Below, piece after piece: positions 33,940 to 45,036 of a stretch of 64,000 bases of DNA. The notes under the pieces were generated by a model, which saw nothing but the letters and a program-made list of their open reading frames with translations, had not been told where the DNA came from and ran no database searches. The position numbers were made by a program, and so were the translations under genes. This DNA is from Schlegelella_A sp963778525 (GTDB lineage: Bacteria > Pseudomonadota > Gammaproteobacteria > Burkholderiales > Burkholderiaceae_C), in assembly GCA_963778525.1 (NCBI GenBank), contig CAVZUJ010000001.1:1178001-1242000 (forward strand), read 5' to 3'. How positions within the stretch are numbered: the first letter of the stretch is position 1; every line of letters begins with the position of its first letter.

Positions 33940-34664
33940 TTGATTCCCACGTGCAGCGCGACCACGCCGGCTGCGAGGTTATGCACGTCGACGTGAGCAA
34001 AGCCCGCGCCCTTCATCATCGCCTTCAACTCGGCCTGGCCGGGATGGACGCGAATCGATTCGGCGAGATAGCGATAGCTCTGGCCGTCGCCGGCGATCCA
34101 CTGGCCGATCCGCGGCAAGACCTTGAACGAATACCAGTCGTAGGCCTTCTCGAGCGGCGCCGCCACCTTCGAGAATTCGAGCACGAGCAGGCGGCCACCG
34201 GTCTTCAGGACACGCGCCATCTCGGCCAGCGCCTTGTCCTTGCGGGTCATGTTGCGCAAGCCGAAGGCGACGCTCACCAGATCGAAGGTGCCGCTCGCAA
34301 AGGGCAGCGACTCGGCATCGCAGAGCACGGTCGGCAAGACCAGGCCTTCGTCGATCAGCCGGTCGCGCCCCTGGCGCAACATGGCTTCGTTGATGTCGCT
34401 GTGCACGGCCAGCCCCGCGCTGCCCACGGCCTTGGCGAAGGCGCGGGCCAGATCGCCGGTGCCGCCGGCAATATCGAGCACCTTGTCGCCCGGCCGGACC
34501 TTGGCCACCGCCACGGCGTAGGCCTTCCACGCACGATGCAGCCCGAGCGACATGAGGTCGTTCATCAGGTCGTACTTCGGTGCGACCGAATCGAAGACGC
34601 CGCGTACGCGTTCGGCCTTGGCCGACTCGTCGACCGAGGCGTAGCCGAAGTGGGTCTCGCTCAT
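33933..34664 (-). CDS. ubiE: ubiquinone/menaquinone C-methyltransferase UbiE
   Basis: A 243-residue SAM-dependent methyltransferase that adds the ring C-methyl group in ubiquinone synthesis. It shows the UbiE signature YDLMNDLMSLGLHRAWK, the SAM motif I VLDIAGGTGDLA, and the motif DLVSVAFGLRNMT, all diagnostic. The C-terminal SYRYLAESIRVHPGQ is also typical. Start ATG 34664 sits seven bases after the DUF971 gene. It belongs to the same transcript as DUF971 and the Tim44-like gene. Confidence 0.95.
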   Translation of the reverse strand: MSETHFGYASVDESAKAERVRGVFDSVAPKYDLMNDLMSLGLHRAWKAYAVAVAKVRPGDKVLDIAGGTGDLARAFAKAVGSAGLAVHSDINEAMLRQGRDRLIDEGLVLPTVLCDAESLPFASGTFDLVSVAFGLRNMTRKDKALAEMARVLKTGGRLLVLEFSKVAAPLEKAYDWYSFKVLPRIGQWIAGDGQSYRYLAESIRVHPGQAELKAMMKGAGFAHVDVHNLAAGVVALHVGIKC

Positions 34665-34671
34665 CGCTGCT

Positions 34672-35088
34672 TCAATGCGAATGGCCGCACGACGACGACG
34701 ACGCGGCGCCGGCCATGGGCGCGTCGCGGTCGACGCCGCTCCTGGCCAGACGCTCTTCGTACTTCTTCCACAGGTCGGCCTGCTGCGAGCCGAGGAAATA
34801 GAGATAGTCCCAGGAGAAGATGCCGGTGTCGTGGCCGTCGGAAAAGCGCGGCAGCACCGCATAGTTGCCGACCGGATCGAGCGCCGACAGCTCGACGTCG
34901 CGCTTGCCCGTCTGCAGCACCTCCTGGCCCGGACCGTGACCCTGGACCTCGGCCGACGGCGAATAGATGCGCATCAGCTCGAAGGGAATGCGAAACGTCC
35001 GGCCGTCGTCGAAGCCCACTTCGACGGCACGCGAACGCTGATGCACGGTGATCGAAGTCGGCTGGGGCGAGGCGGCGCGAGCGGTCAT
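34672..35088 (-). CDS. DUF971 domain protein
   Basis: A 138-residue protein with the DUF971 (GBBH-like N-terminal) domain. It is recognised by VGFDDGRTFRIPFELMRIYSPSAE and DVELSALDPVGNYAVLPRFSDGHDTGIFSWDYLY. In gamma-butyrobetaine hydroxylase this fold binds a metal; stand-alone members are linked with Fe-S or quinone genes but have no proven activity. The last ~15 residues are Ala/Ser-rich and end CGHSH. It sits directly before ubiE. Confidence 0.85.
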   Translation of the reverse strand: MTARAASPQPTSITVHQRSRAVEVGFDDGRTFRIPFELMRIYSPSAEVQGHGPGQEVLQTGKRDVELSALDPVGNYAVLPRFSDGHDTGIFSWDYLYFLGSQQADLWKKYEERLARSGVDRDAPMAGAASSSSCGHSH

Positions 35089-35200
35089 TTTCAGGTGCGA
35101 TCGGGAGCCGGCGCAGTGTAGCGAAGGAGGTTGGCCGTGCCACTGAAATGGGCAAGCGCTGCGGCGTTTGCGCGACAGGCGCCCGCCCAGGGCCACGGTT

Positions 35201-38200
35201 CTAGACCAGGACCCTCTCGATCCCGCCGTCGTTGGCCTGCGCCACGTACTCCGGCATCCAGTCGTCGCCGAGGATGCGGTTCGCCATTTCGACGACGATG
35301 TAGTCGGCCTCGAGAAGCCCGCTGGCCAGGTCGCCTTTGTAGCGCTGCAGGCCCTGCAGGCAGCTCGGGCAGGAGGTGAGGATCTTCAGGTTGCCCTTGG
35401 CCGCTTCGGCACCGGCGCTCGACGCTGCGATCGTCGCCCGCAGCGCGGTCTCGTCCTTGCGCAGCTCTTCTTCCTTGCGAAAGCGCACCTGGGTGGCGAT
35501 GTCGGGCCGGGAGATGCCGAAGGTGCCGCTCTCGCCGCAGCAGCGGTCGCTCTTCTTCACGTTCTCGCCCACCAGCGCCTTGACGGTCAGAAGCGGCTCG
35601 CGCAGCTTCATCGGGCTGTGGCACGGATCGTGGAACAGGTAGCCCGGACCGGCCGCGTCGGGCCCGCCTGCGCCGCCGAGCGTGATGCCCTTCTCGAGCA
35701 GGTACTCGTGGATGTCGATGATCCGGCAGCCCGGGAAAGATCTCCTCGAATTTGTAGCCCTGGAGCTGGTCGTAGCAGGTGCCGCAGCTGACGACGACGG
35801 TCTTGATGTCGAGGTAGTTCAGCGTGTTGGCGACGCGATGGAACAGCACCCGGTTGTCGGTGATGATCTTCTCGGCCTTGTCGAAGTCGCCCGAGCCGCG
35901 CTGCGGATAGCCGCAGCACAGATACCCCGGCGGCAGCACCGTCTGCACGCCGGCGCTGCCAGAGCATCGCCTGCGTCGCCAGGCCGACCTGCGAGAACAG
36001 CCGCTCGGAGCCGCAACCCGGAAAGTAGAAGACGGCCTCGGTCTCGGCGTTCGTCGTCTTCGGGTTGCGGATGATCGGCACGTAGTCCTTGTCCTCGATG
36101 TCGAGCAGCGCGCGCGCCGTCTTGTTCGGCAGGCCGCCGGGCATCTTCTTGTTGATGAAGTGGATCACCTGCTCTTTGAGCGGCGCCGTGCCGACGGTCG
36201 AAGGCGGCGCTGGCGGTCTGCTGGTTGGCCAGGCCGCGCAGCAGGTCGTTGGCGCTTCGCTGCAGCCGTAAAGCCGACGTCGACCATCGCCGTGCGCATC
36301 ACCTTGATCGTCTCCGGGCTGGTGGCGTTGAGGAAGAACATCGCCGCCGCGTTGGCCGGGCCGGAAGCTCTTCTGGCCCATCTTGCGCAGGAGGTTGCGC
36401 ATGTTCATCGAGACGTCGCCGAAGTCGATGTCGACCGGGCACGGCGCCAGGCACTTGTGGCACACGGTGCAGTGGTCGGCGACGTCCTCGAACTCTTCCC
36501 AGTGCTTGATCGAGACGCCGCGCCGCGTCTGCTCCTCGTAGAGGAAGGCCTCGACGAGCAGCGAGGTCGCGAGGATCTTGTTGCGCGGGCTGTAGAGCAG
36601 GTTGGCGCGCGGCACGTGCGTCGCGCATACCGGCTTGCACTTGCCGCAGCGCAGGCAGTCCTTGATCGAGTTGGCGATGTCGCCGATGTCGCTCTGCTGC
36701 ATGATGAGCGACTCGTGCCCCATCAGGCCGAAGCTCGGCGTATAGGCGTTGGTGAGGTCGGCCTTCGGTTGCTCGGGACTCGCGGCGCCGTTGGCGAACA
36801 CCGCACCGCGCAGCAGCTTGCCCTTGTTGAAGCGACCTTCGGGATCGACCTTCTGCTTGTAGCTCGGCGAAGGCGGCCAGCTCCTCGTCGGTGAGGAACT
36901 CGAGCTTGGTGATGCCGATGCCGTGCTCGCCCGAGATGACGCCGTCGAGATCGCGCGCCAGCTCCATGATCCGCGCGACCGCGGCGTGCGCCGTCTGCAG
37001 CATCTCGTAGTTGTCGCTGTTGACGGGGATGTTGGTATGCACGTTGCCGTCGCCGGCATGCATGTGCAGCGCCGCCCAGACGCGACCCTTCAGCACCTCC
37101 GCATGGATCTTCTCGCACTCGTCGACGATGGGCTTGAGCGCGGCGCCGGCAAAGATCGATTGCAGGGGCGCCCGGATCTGCGTCTTCCACGAGGCGCGCA
37201 GCGTGTGGTCCTGGAGCAGCGCGAAGACGGATCGCGCCGGCTCTTCATCGGCCGGGCGATCGAGGTGGGCAAGCCAGCCTCGCCACTGCCCGGCAACCTC
37301 GCGCAGCAAGGCCAGCGCCTGTTGCACGCGGTCCTCGAGCAGCTCGGCCGAAGCGATCTCGCCGGCGTCGTCGCTGCGTCCGAGCGGCAGATGGCCGCTT
37401 TCGAAGAACGCTTCCAGGCGCGTCGGCCAGCTCGATCTTGTTGGCCAGGCTGAGCTCGATGTTGATGCGCTCGATGCCCTCGGTGTATTCGCCCATCCGC
37501 GGCAGCGGGATGACGACGTCCTCGTTGATCTTGAAGGCGTTGGTGTGCTTGCTGATCGCCGCCGTGCGCTTGCGGTCGAGCCAGAACTTCTTGCGCGCCT
37601 CGGCGCTGACCGCGACGAAGCCTTCGCCGGCCCGGCCGTTGGCGAGGCGCACGACCTCGCTGGTGGCGCGGGCGACCGCGTCCGCATCGTCGCCGACGAT
37701 GTCGCCGAAGAGCACCATCTTCGGCAAGCCGCCGCGCTTGCTCTTGGTCGCGTAGCCCACGGCCTTGAGATAGCGGTCGTCGAGGTGCTCGAGTCCGGCC
37801 AGCAGCACCGCGGGCCCTCGCCGGCGCGCGCCGCGAGATCGAACATGTAGTCGCGGATCTCGACGATCGCCGGCACCGCGTCCTTGGCATTGCCGAAGAA
37901 TTCGAGGCAGACGGTGCGCACGTGCTTCGGCATGCGGTGCACGATCCAGCGCGCCGAGGTGATGAGGCCGTCGCAGCCTTCCTTCTGGATGCCGGGCAGG
38001 CCGGCCAGGAACTTGTCGGTGACGTCCTTGCCGAGGCCTTCCTTGCGGAACACCGCGCCGGGAATGTCGAGGCGTTCGCTGCGCTCGAGCTTCTTGCCGC
38101 TCGCATCGAAATACTTGAGCTCGAACGAGGCCATCGGCGCGTCGTGGATCTTGCCGAGGTTGTGGCCGATGCGGGTGACTTCCAGCCACTTGGCATCGGG

Positions 38201-39178
38201 CGTGACCATGCGCCAGGAGGCCAGGTTGTCGAGCGCCGTGCCCCAGAGCACCGCCTTCTTGCCGCCGGCGTTCATGGCGACGTTGCCGCCGATGCACGAG
38301 GCCTCCGCCGAGGTCGGATCGACGGCGAAGACATGGCCGGCGCGCTCGGCCGCATCGGCGACGCGCTGGGTCACGACGCCGGCCTCTGTCCAGATCGTCG
38401 CCACCTCGCCGTCGACCCCGGGCAGCAGCATCGTCTGCACCTCGGTCATCGCCTCGAGCTTTTCGGTATTGATGACGGCGCTCTTCCAGCTCAAGGGAAT
38501 GGCGCCGCCGGTGTAGCCGGTGCCGCCACCGCGCGGGATGATGGTCAGGCCGAGCTCGATGCAGCGGGCCACGAGATTGGCCATCTCGGCCTCGGTGTCC
38601 GGGGTCAGGACCACGAAGGGGTATTCGACGCGCCAGTCGGTCGCATCGGTGACGTGCGACACGCGCGACAAGCCGTCGAACTTGACGTTGTCCTTCGCCG
38701 TCACGCGCGCGAGCAGGCGGACGGCGCGCTTCCTCAGGTCCCACACTTCGCGAAACTGCGCCGCGAAGCTGTCGACGGCAGCCCTCGCCAGGCCGAGCAG
38801 CTCGCCCACGACCGCATCGCGGGCCGGGTCGGCTTCGGGCGTGCGCCGCTTCTCGACCTCGCCCAGTCGATGCTGCAAGGCCTCGATCAGGAGCTTGCGC
38901 CGGCGCGGGTTGTCGAGCAGGTCATCCTGCAGATAGGGATTGCGCTGCACGACCCAGATGTCGCCCAGCACCTCGTAGAGCATGCGCGCCGAGCGACCGG
39001 TGCGGCGCTCGGCGCGCAACTGTCCGAGCACCTCCCAGGCGCGCTCGCCGAGCAGGCGGATCACGATCTCGCGATCGGAAAACGAGGTGTAGTTGTACGG
39101 GATCTCGCGCCGACGTGGCACACCTGCCGCCGCCTCGGCGGCAGCGCTGATCTCGGTGAGCGGCAGCGGGGCATTCAT
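35201..39178 (-). pseudogene. giant FAD-linked oxidase with Fe-S and CCG domains, frame-disrupted
   Basis: Read across frames this encodes about 1320 residues, the usual length of the single-chain DUF3683/FAD-binding oxidoreductase of Burkholderiales. ATG 39178 starts it. The PCMH FAD domain (IIPRGGGTGYTGG) is followed by the FAD-oxidase C domain with MHAGDGNVHTNIPV. Two 4Fe-4S clusters are visible (CLRCGKCKPVCATHVPR and CTVCHKCLAPCP). Two CCG domains follow (PGCGSERL, then HDPCHS and CCGESGTFG). Frame jumps fall near 37815, 37430, 36865, 36370, 36200-36265, 35955 and 35735. All motifs between the jumps are intact. The enzyme is thought to oxidise a 2-hydroxy acid (lactate/glycolate type). 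It is either a fresh pseudogene or mis-sequenced. Confidence 0.75.
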
Positions 39179-39328
39179 GCGCGTCGGGCGCCCGCGGCGC
39201 CTGCGTTTTTCTGAGAGCGAGGCATCGTACCGCAGTGCAGCATTGCGAGAGTGCACGGCCGCGGGCGCGGGCCGGCGCGGCGGGTATTCCCGCTTGCCGG
39301 CCAGGTGGCCGGCGCGCGATAAACGCGG

Positions 39329-39362
39329 CTGTCATACCGGGCCATGAAAATCGCGGTGTCAT
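39329..39362 (+). promoter_or_regulatory. possible degenerate Pho-box region upstream of ugpB
   Basis: CTGTCAT at 39329 and GTGTCAT at 39356 lie 68 and 41 bases before the ugpB start. In E. coli ugpBAECQ belongs to the PhoB regulon, whose operator is two 7-base CTGTCAT units 11 bases apart. Here the spacing is 27 bases and the middle unit is poor, so this is only suggestive. The 218 bases between ugpB and the divergent oxidoreductase hold no other recognisable gene. Confidence 0.25.
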
Positions 39363-39396
39363 CCTGCGCCGTCTGGCCGCCTTTCACGGAGTCGTC

Positions 39397-40711
39397 ATGA
39401 AGTTGAAGTTCCTTGTCTCGTGTTCCGCGGCCGCCCTGGTGGCTTTCTCGGCCCCGGCGCACGCCCAGGTAGAGATCCAGTGGTGGCACTCGATGGCGGG
39501 CAAGCTCGGCGACAAGGTCAACGAGATCGCGGAGAAGTTCAACGCCAGCCAGAAGGACTACAAGGTCGTTCCGGTCTACAAGGGCCAGTACGACGAGTCG
39601 CTCACCGCGGCCATCGCTGCCTACCGGGCCGGCAAGCCACCGCAAATCGTGCAGGTGTTCGAGGTCGGCACAGCCACCATGATGGCGGCGCAAGGCGCGG
39701 TCATGCCGGTCTACAAGCTCATGGCTGACGCGCGCGAGAAGTTCGACCCCAAGGACTACCTCCCCGCGGTGACCGGGTACTACTCCGACACGCACGGCAA
39801 TCTGCTGTCGATGCCGTTCAACAGCTCGACGCAGGTGCTCTACATCAACAAGGACGCCTTCAAGAAGGCTGGCCTCGATCCCGAGAAGCCACCCGTGACC
39901 TGGCCCGCAGCTGATGGAGGACGCCGACAAGCTGAAGGCCGCCGGCGTGCCCTGCGCCTTCACGACCGGCTGGCAGTCCTGGGTCCAGCTCGAAAGCTTC
40001 AGCGCCTGGCACAACGTGCCCTTCGCGACCGAACAGAACGGCTTCGGCGGTCTGGGCACGCGGCTCGAGTTCAACGGCCCCGTGCAGACCATGCACATCC
40101 AGAACCTGGCCGACATGGCCAAGAAAGGGACGTTCACCTACGCCGGGCGCAAGGACGAGCCGACCGGCAAGTTCCAGGCCGGCGAGTGCGCGATGGAGAC
40201 CACCTCGAGCGGCTCGTACGCCAATATCAAGGCGAACGCGAAGTTCGATCTCGGCGTCGCGCCGCTGCCGTACTACCCGAGCGTGAAGGGCGCGCCGCAG
40301 AACACCATCATCGGCGGCGCGACGCTGTGGGTGATGACGCAGAAGGATCCGGCCGTCTACAAGGGCATCGCGCGCTTCTTCACCTTCCTGTCGACAACGG
40401 CGATCCAGCTCGACTGGCACAAGTCGACCGGCTACGTGCCGATCACGCTCGCGGCCTACGAGGAGGCGAAGAAGGAGGGCCTGTACAAGGAGCGCCCCGG
40501 CTTCGACGTCGCGATCAAGGAGCTGACAAACAAGCCGCCGACGGCCAACTCCAAGGGCGTGCGCTTCGGCAACTTCGTGCAGCTGCGCAACGTGATCGAC
40601 GAGGAGCTCGAGGGTGTGTGGGGTGGGCAGAAAACCGCCAAGGTAGCGCTCGACGAAGCGGTCAAGCGCGGCAACGAGCTGCTCGAGAAGTTCGAGAAGG
40701 CGAACAAGTAA
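39397..40711 (+). CDS. ugpB: sn-glycerol-3-phosphate-binding protein UgpB (one frameshift)
   Basis: Periplasmic receptor of the ugp importer. The signal peptide ends at PAHAQ (about 24), and VEIQWWHSMAGKLGD is the UgpB-typical start of the mature protein. GYYSDTHGNLLSMPFNSSTQVLYINKDAF and GGATLWVMTQKDP fit the family. The coding frame shifts once at about 39905, where TGGCCCGCAG stands for an expected TGGCCGCAG. One extra C turns WPQLMEDADKL out of frame. Read through, the protein is about 437 residues, full length. A single extra base in a C run is a typical sequencing error, so the gene may well be intact in the organism. Confidence 0.85.
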
Positions 40712-40777
40712 GCTCCATGGGGCGCACCGCGGTCTGGCGGTGCGCCATCGCCTCTGTCTCGCAGATCAGCCGCGTTC

Positions 40778-41659
40778 ATGGATAAGCGCGTCCATTTCCG
40801 CTCGCCCTGGCTGCCCTATGTTCTCGTGCTGCCGCAGATCGCGGTCACGCTGGTGTTCTTCGTCTGGCCGGCCGCGGAGACGGTGTACTACTCGGCCCTG
40901 CTGCAGGACGCTTTCGCTTCGAAGATCCAGTTCGTCTGGTTCGACAACTTCATCACCCTCTTCCAGGACTCGCACTACCTCGCGTCCTTCAAGATCACCG
41001 CGCTGTTCTCGGCGATCGTCGCCATCACCGGCCTGGCCCTGTCGCTGCTGCTCGCGGTGTTCGCCGACCGCGTGCTGCGCGCTGCGCGCGTCTACAAGAC
41101 CCTGCTGATCTGGCCCTACGCGGTCGCTCCCGCGGTGGCGGGCATCCTGTGGCTGTTCATGCTATCGCCTTCGATCGGCATGCTCACCTATGTGCTGCGC
41201 GGCTTCGGCATCGACTGGAACTACTACGTCCACCCCGGCCAGGCGATGCTGCTGATCTGCGTGGCCGCGATCTGGAAGCAGATCAGCTACAACTTCCTCT
41301 TCTTCCTCGCCGGCCTGCAGGCGATTCCGGCCTCGCTGACCGAGGCGGCGGCCATCGACGGCGCCGGGCCGGTGCGGCGCTTCTGGACGATCGTCTTTCC
41401 GCTCCTGTCGCCCACCGCGTTCTTCCTGCTCGTCGTCAACGTCGTCTATGCGTTCTTCGACACCTTCGCCATCGTCGACTCGACGACCCAGGGCGGCCCC
41501 GGCCAGGCGACGCAGATCCTGGTCTACAAGATCTACCAGGACGGCGTGCAGGCGATGGACCTCGGCGGCTCGGCGGCGCAATCGGTGGTGCTGATGGTGA
41601 TCGTGATCGCGCTCACCGTGGTGCAGTTCCGCTGGGTCGAGCGCAAGGTGCAGTACTAA
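40778..41659 (+). CDS. ugpA: glycerol-3-phosphate ABC transporter permease UgpA
   Basis: A 293-residue inner-membrane permease with six predicted helices. The ABC permease EAA loop is EAAAIDGAGPVRRFWTIVFPLLSP (about residues 188-211), which docks on UgpC. The helix pattern and the DSTTQGGPGQATQIL segment match UgpA/MalF-like subunits. It follows ugpB by 66 bases and precedes ugpE by 20, all in one transcript. Confidence 0.92.
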   Translation: MDKRVHFRSPWLPYVLVLPQIAVTLVFFVWPAAETVYYSALLQDAFASKIQFVWFDNFITLFQDSHYLASFKITALFSAIVAITGLALSLLLAVFADRVLRAARVYKTLLIWPYAVAPAVAGILWLFMLSPSIGMLTYVLRGFGIDWNYYVHPGQAMLLICVAAIWKQISYNFLFFLAGLQAIPASLTEAAAIDGAGPVRRFWTIVFPLLSPTAFFLLVVNVVYAFFDTFAIVDSTTQGGPGQATQILVYKIYQDGVQAMDLGGSAAQSVVLMVIVIALTVVQFRWVERKVQY

Positions 41660-41679
41660 ACCGTGTTCGAGCCCGAGCC

Positions 41680-42528
41680 ATGATCGAACGCCGGCCCGTC
41701 CTCAACATCGTGCGCCACGCCGTGCTGATCGTCGCCGTGGCGGTGATCCTGTTCCCGGTCTACGTCGCCTTCGTCGCCTCGACACTGTCGTTCGATCAGG
41801 TGCTGCACGTGCCGATGCAGCTGTGGCCGGGAGGCCACTTGCTGGAGAACTATGCCAACGTCATGGCCCACGGCAGCGCCAAAGGCTCGAGCGCGCCGGT
41901 CGGCAGGATGATGCTCAACAGCCTGGTCATGGCGCTCGTCATCGCCATCGGCAAGATCGCGATCTCGATCATCTCGGCTTTCGCGATCGTCTACTTCCGC
42001 TTCCCGTTTCGCCAGGCCGCCTTCTGGGTGATCTTCATCACCCTGATGCTGCCCGTCGAAGTGCGCATCCTGCCCACCTACCAGGTCGCGGCAGACCTCG
42101 GGCTCATCGACACCTACGCCGGGCTGACGCTGCCGCTGATCGCCTCGGCCACCGCGACCTTCCTCTTTCGCCAGTTCTTCCTGACGATCCCCGACGAGTA
42201 CGCCGAGGCCGCGCGCATCGACGGCGCCGGGCCGCTGCGCTTCTTCAGGGACGTGGTGCTGCCGCTGTCGCGCACCAACATCGCGGCGCTGTTCGTGATC
42301 ATGTTCATCTACGGCTGGAACCAGTACCTCTGGCCGTTGCTCGTGACGACGCAGGAGAGCATGTACACGACGGTGATCGGCATCAAGCGCATGATCCCCG
42401 GCGGCGACGCGGCCGCCGAGTGGCACCTGGTGATGGCCACTGCGATCCTCGCCATGCTGCCGCCGGCGCTGATCGTGCTGCTGATGCAGAAATGGTTCGT
42501 CAAGGGCCTGGTCGATACCGAGAAATGA
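41680..42528 (+). CDS. ugpE: glycerol-3-phosphate ABC transporter permease UgpE
   Basis: A 282-residue permease with six helices and the EAA motif EAARIDGAGPLRFFRDVVLPLSR (about residues 183-205). A long periplasmic segment after helix 1 (SFDQVLHVPMQLWPGGHLLENYANVM) is typical of UgpE. It forms the channel with UgpA. ATG 41680 was chosen because it places helix 1 at the expected position; the open frame extends further upstream without homology. Confidence 0.92.
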   Translation: MIERRPVLNIVRHAVLIVAVAVILFPVYVAFVASTLSFDQVLHVPMQLWPGGHLLENYANVMAHGSAKGSSAPVGRMMLNSLVMALVIAIGKIAISIISAFAIVYFRFPFRQAAFWVIFITLMLPVEVRILPTYQVAADLGLIDTYAGLTLPLIASATATFLFRQFFLTIPDEYAEAARIDGAGPLRFFRDVVLPLSRTNIAALFVIMFIYGWNQYLWPLLVTTQESMYTTVIGIKRMIPGGDAAAEWHLVMATAILAMLPPALIVLLMQKWFVKGLVDTEK

Positions 42529-42559
42529 CACGCTGAAGCTGCGGGGCAACGAAACATCC

Positions 42560-43636
<1,077 letters not shown>

Positions 43637-43646
43637 CGAGGCGGCG

Positions 43647-44405
43647 ATGTCGGCTCTCTGGCCGTACCCACGCTGGATCGCCCATCGCGGCGCCGGCAAG
43701 CTGGCGCCCGAAAACACGCTGGCGGCTTTTCGCGTCGGCGCCGGCTACGGCTATCGCGCCTTCGAATGCGACGTCAAGCTGTCGGCCGACGGCATTCCCT
43801 TCCTGCTCCATGACACGACCCTGCAGCGCACGACCGATGCGCGCGGCCGCGCCGCCGATCGCAACTGGAGCGAGCTGTCGCGTCTCGACGCCGGCGGCTG
43901 GCACAGCCGCGCCTTTGCCGGCGAACCGATGCCTTCGCTCGAATCGATCGCGCGCTATTGCCTGCGCAATGCCTTCGCGCTCGACCTCGAGATCAAGCCG
44001 ACGCCGGGCAGCGAAGACGACACCGGCAGGATCGTCGCCGAGCATGTGCTGCGCCTGTGGCCGAATGCGTCGACGCGGCCCTTGCTGACCTCGTTCGCGC
44101 CGGCCGCGCTCGAGGCAGCGCGCCGTGCGGCACCGGCTCTCGAGCGCGGCCTCCTGCTCGACAGCCTGCGCTCGGGCTGGCTCGAGGAAGCGCAGGCCCT
44201 CGGCTGCGCCGCGGTGGTGATGAACTACAGCGTCGTCGATGCCGGCGTGCTCGCCCGCATCCATGGTGCGGCGATGAAAGCCATGGTGTACACCGTCAAC
44301 GACCCAGCCGCGGCGCTTTGGCTGGTCGCCCTCGGCATCGACGGGATCGTCACCGATGCGGTCGACCGGTTCTCGCCCGACTCCGGCGACGGTGTCGCCC
44401 ACTGA
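43647..44405 (+). CDS. ugpQ: glycerophosphodiester phosphodiesterase UgpQ
   Basis: A 252-residue GDPD enzyme without signal peptide, so cytoplasmic like UgpQ. It hydrolyses imported glycerophosphodiesters to glycerol-3-phosphate. The active site HRGAGKLAPENTLAAF (His13, Arg14, Glu22) and ECDVKLSADGIPFLLHD (metal Glu/Asp and second His) are complete. LDLEIKP supplies the third acidic residue. It is the last gene of the ugp operon, ten bases after ugpC, and converges with the acetyltransferase gene. Confidence 0.92.
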   Translation: MSALWPYPRWIAHRGAGKLAPENTLAAFRVGAGYGYRAFECDVKLSADGIPFLLHDTTLQRTTDARGRAADRNWSELSRLDAGGWHSRAFAGEPMPSLESIARYCLRNAFALDLEIKPTPGSEDDTGRIVAEHVLRLWPNASTRPLLTSFAPAALEAARRAAPALERGLLLDSLRSGWLEEAQALGCAAVVMNYSVVDAGVLARIHGAAMKAMVYTVNDPAAALWLVALGIDGIVTDAVDRFSPDSGDGVAH

Positions 44406-44423
44406 GCCGCAGCGCGGCGACGC

Positions 44424-45029
44424 TCAGGAACCGAGCGGCTCCTCGGCGCCACGCACGCGCGCGTAGACCCGCGTGCTGCGCGGCTCGCCGGCCGGCGTGG
44501 CGGAATCGAATCGAAGCACCGCCTCGAGCGTGAAGCCGGCGCGCTCGGCGAGCTTCCAGCTGCGCTCGTTGTTGTCGTCCATCCGGATCTCGACGCGGCG
44601 TGCGCCGAGAGCGTCGAAGGCCATGCGGGCGATGGCCGTGACCGCCTCGGTGATCACGCCGCGGCCCTCGCAGCCGCTCTTGCGCCAATAGCCGATCTCG
44701 AAGCGGCGCAGCGACCAATCGATCCGGTGCAGGCCGGTGCCGCCGAGCAGCTCGCCCTCGGCGCCGGAATCGTCGCGGGCGAAGATCAGCATCACCAGGT
44801 CTTCCCGCAGGATGAAGCGCGCCTGCTGGCGCCGGCAGTGCGCTTCCGATTCCTCGAGCGAGGGCAAGGTGGTGGCCCACGGCAGCCACGGGTCGAGCTC
44901 GGCGTGCGACGCCACGACCGCCGGATTCACCAGCGCACCATCGCCGCGCCGCGGGCAGCGCAGGATGAGGCGCGCCGTCTCGATGCGCTCGGGCACATCG
45001 ATCAGCAGCGGTTCTATGGCGTCTTCCAT
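44424..45029 (-). CDS. GNAT N-acetyltransferase, RimJ/RimL-like
   Basis: A 201-residue acetyltransferase. ETARLILRCPRRGDG opens the RimJ/RimL-type domain. The acetyl-CoA loop is CEGRGVITEAVTA (Q/RxxGxG/A type), and VEIRMDDNNERSWKLAERAGF is the typical beta4-alpha4 block. It transfers acetyl from acetyl-CoA to an amine, perhaps a ribosomal or other protein N terminus; the target is unknown. Its ATG lies seven bases after the MFS gene stop, so the two are cotranscribed. Confidence 0.87.
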   Translation of the reverse strand: MEDAIEPLLIDVPERIETARLILRCPRRGDGALVNPAVVASHAELDPWLPWATTLPSLEESEAHCRRQQARFILREDLVMLIFARDDSGAEGELLGGTGLHRIDWSLRRFEIGYWRKSGCEGRGVITEAVTAIARMAFDALGARRVEIRMDDNNERSWKLAERAGFTLEAVLRFDSATPAGEPRSTRVYARVRGAEEPLGS

Positions 45030-45036
45030 CGCGACC

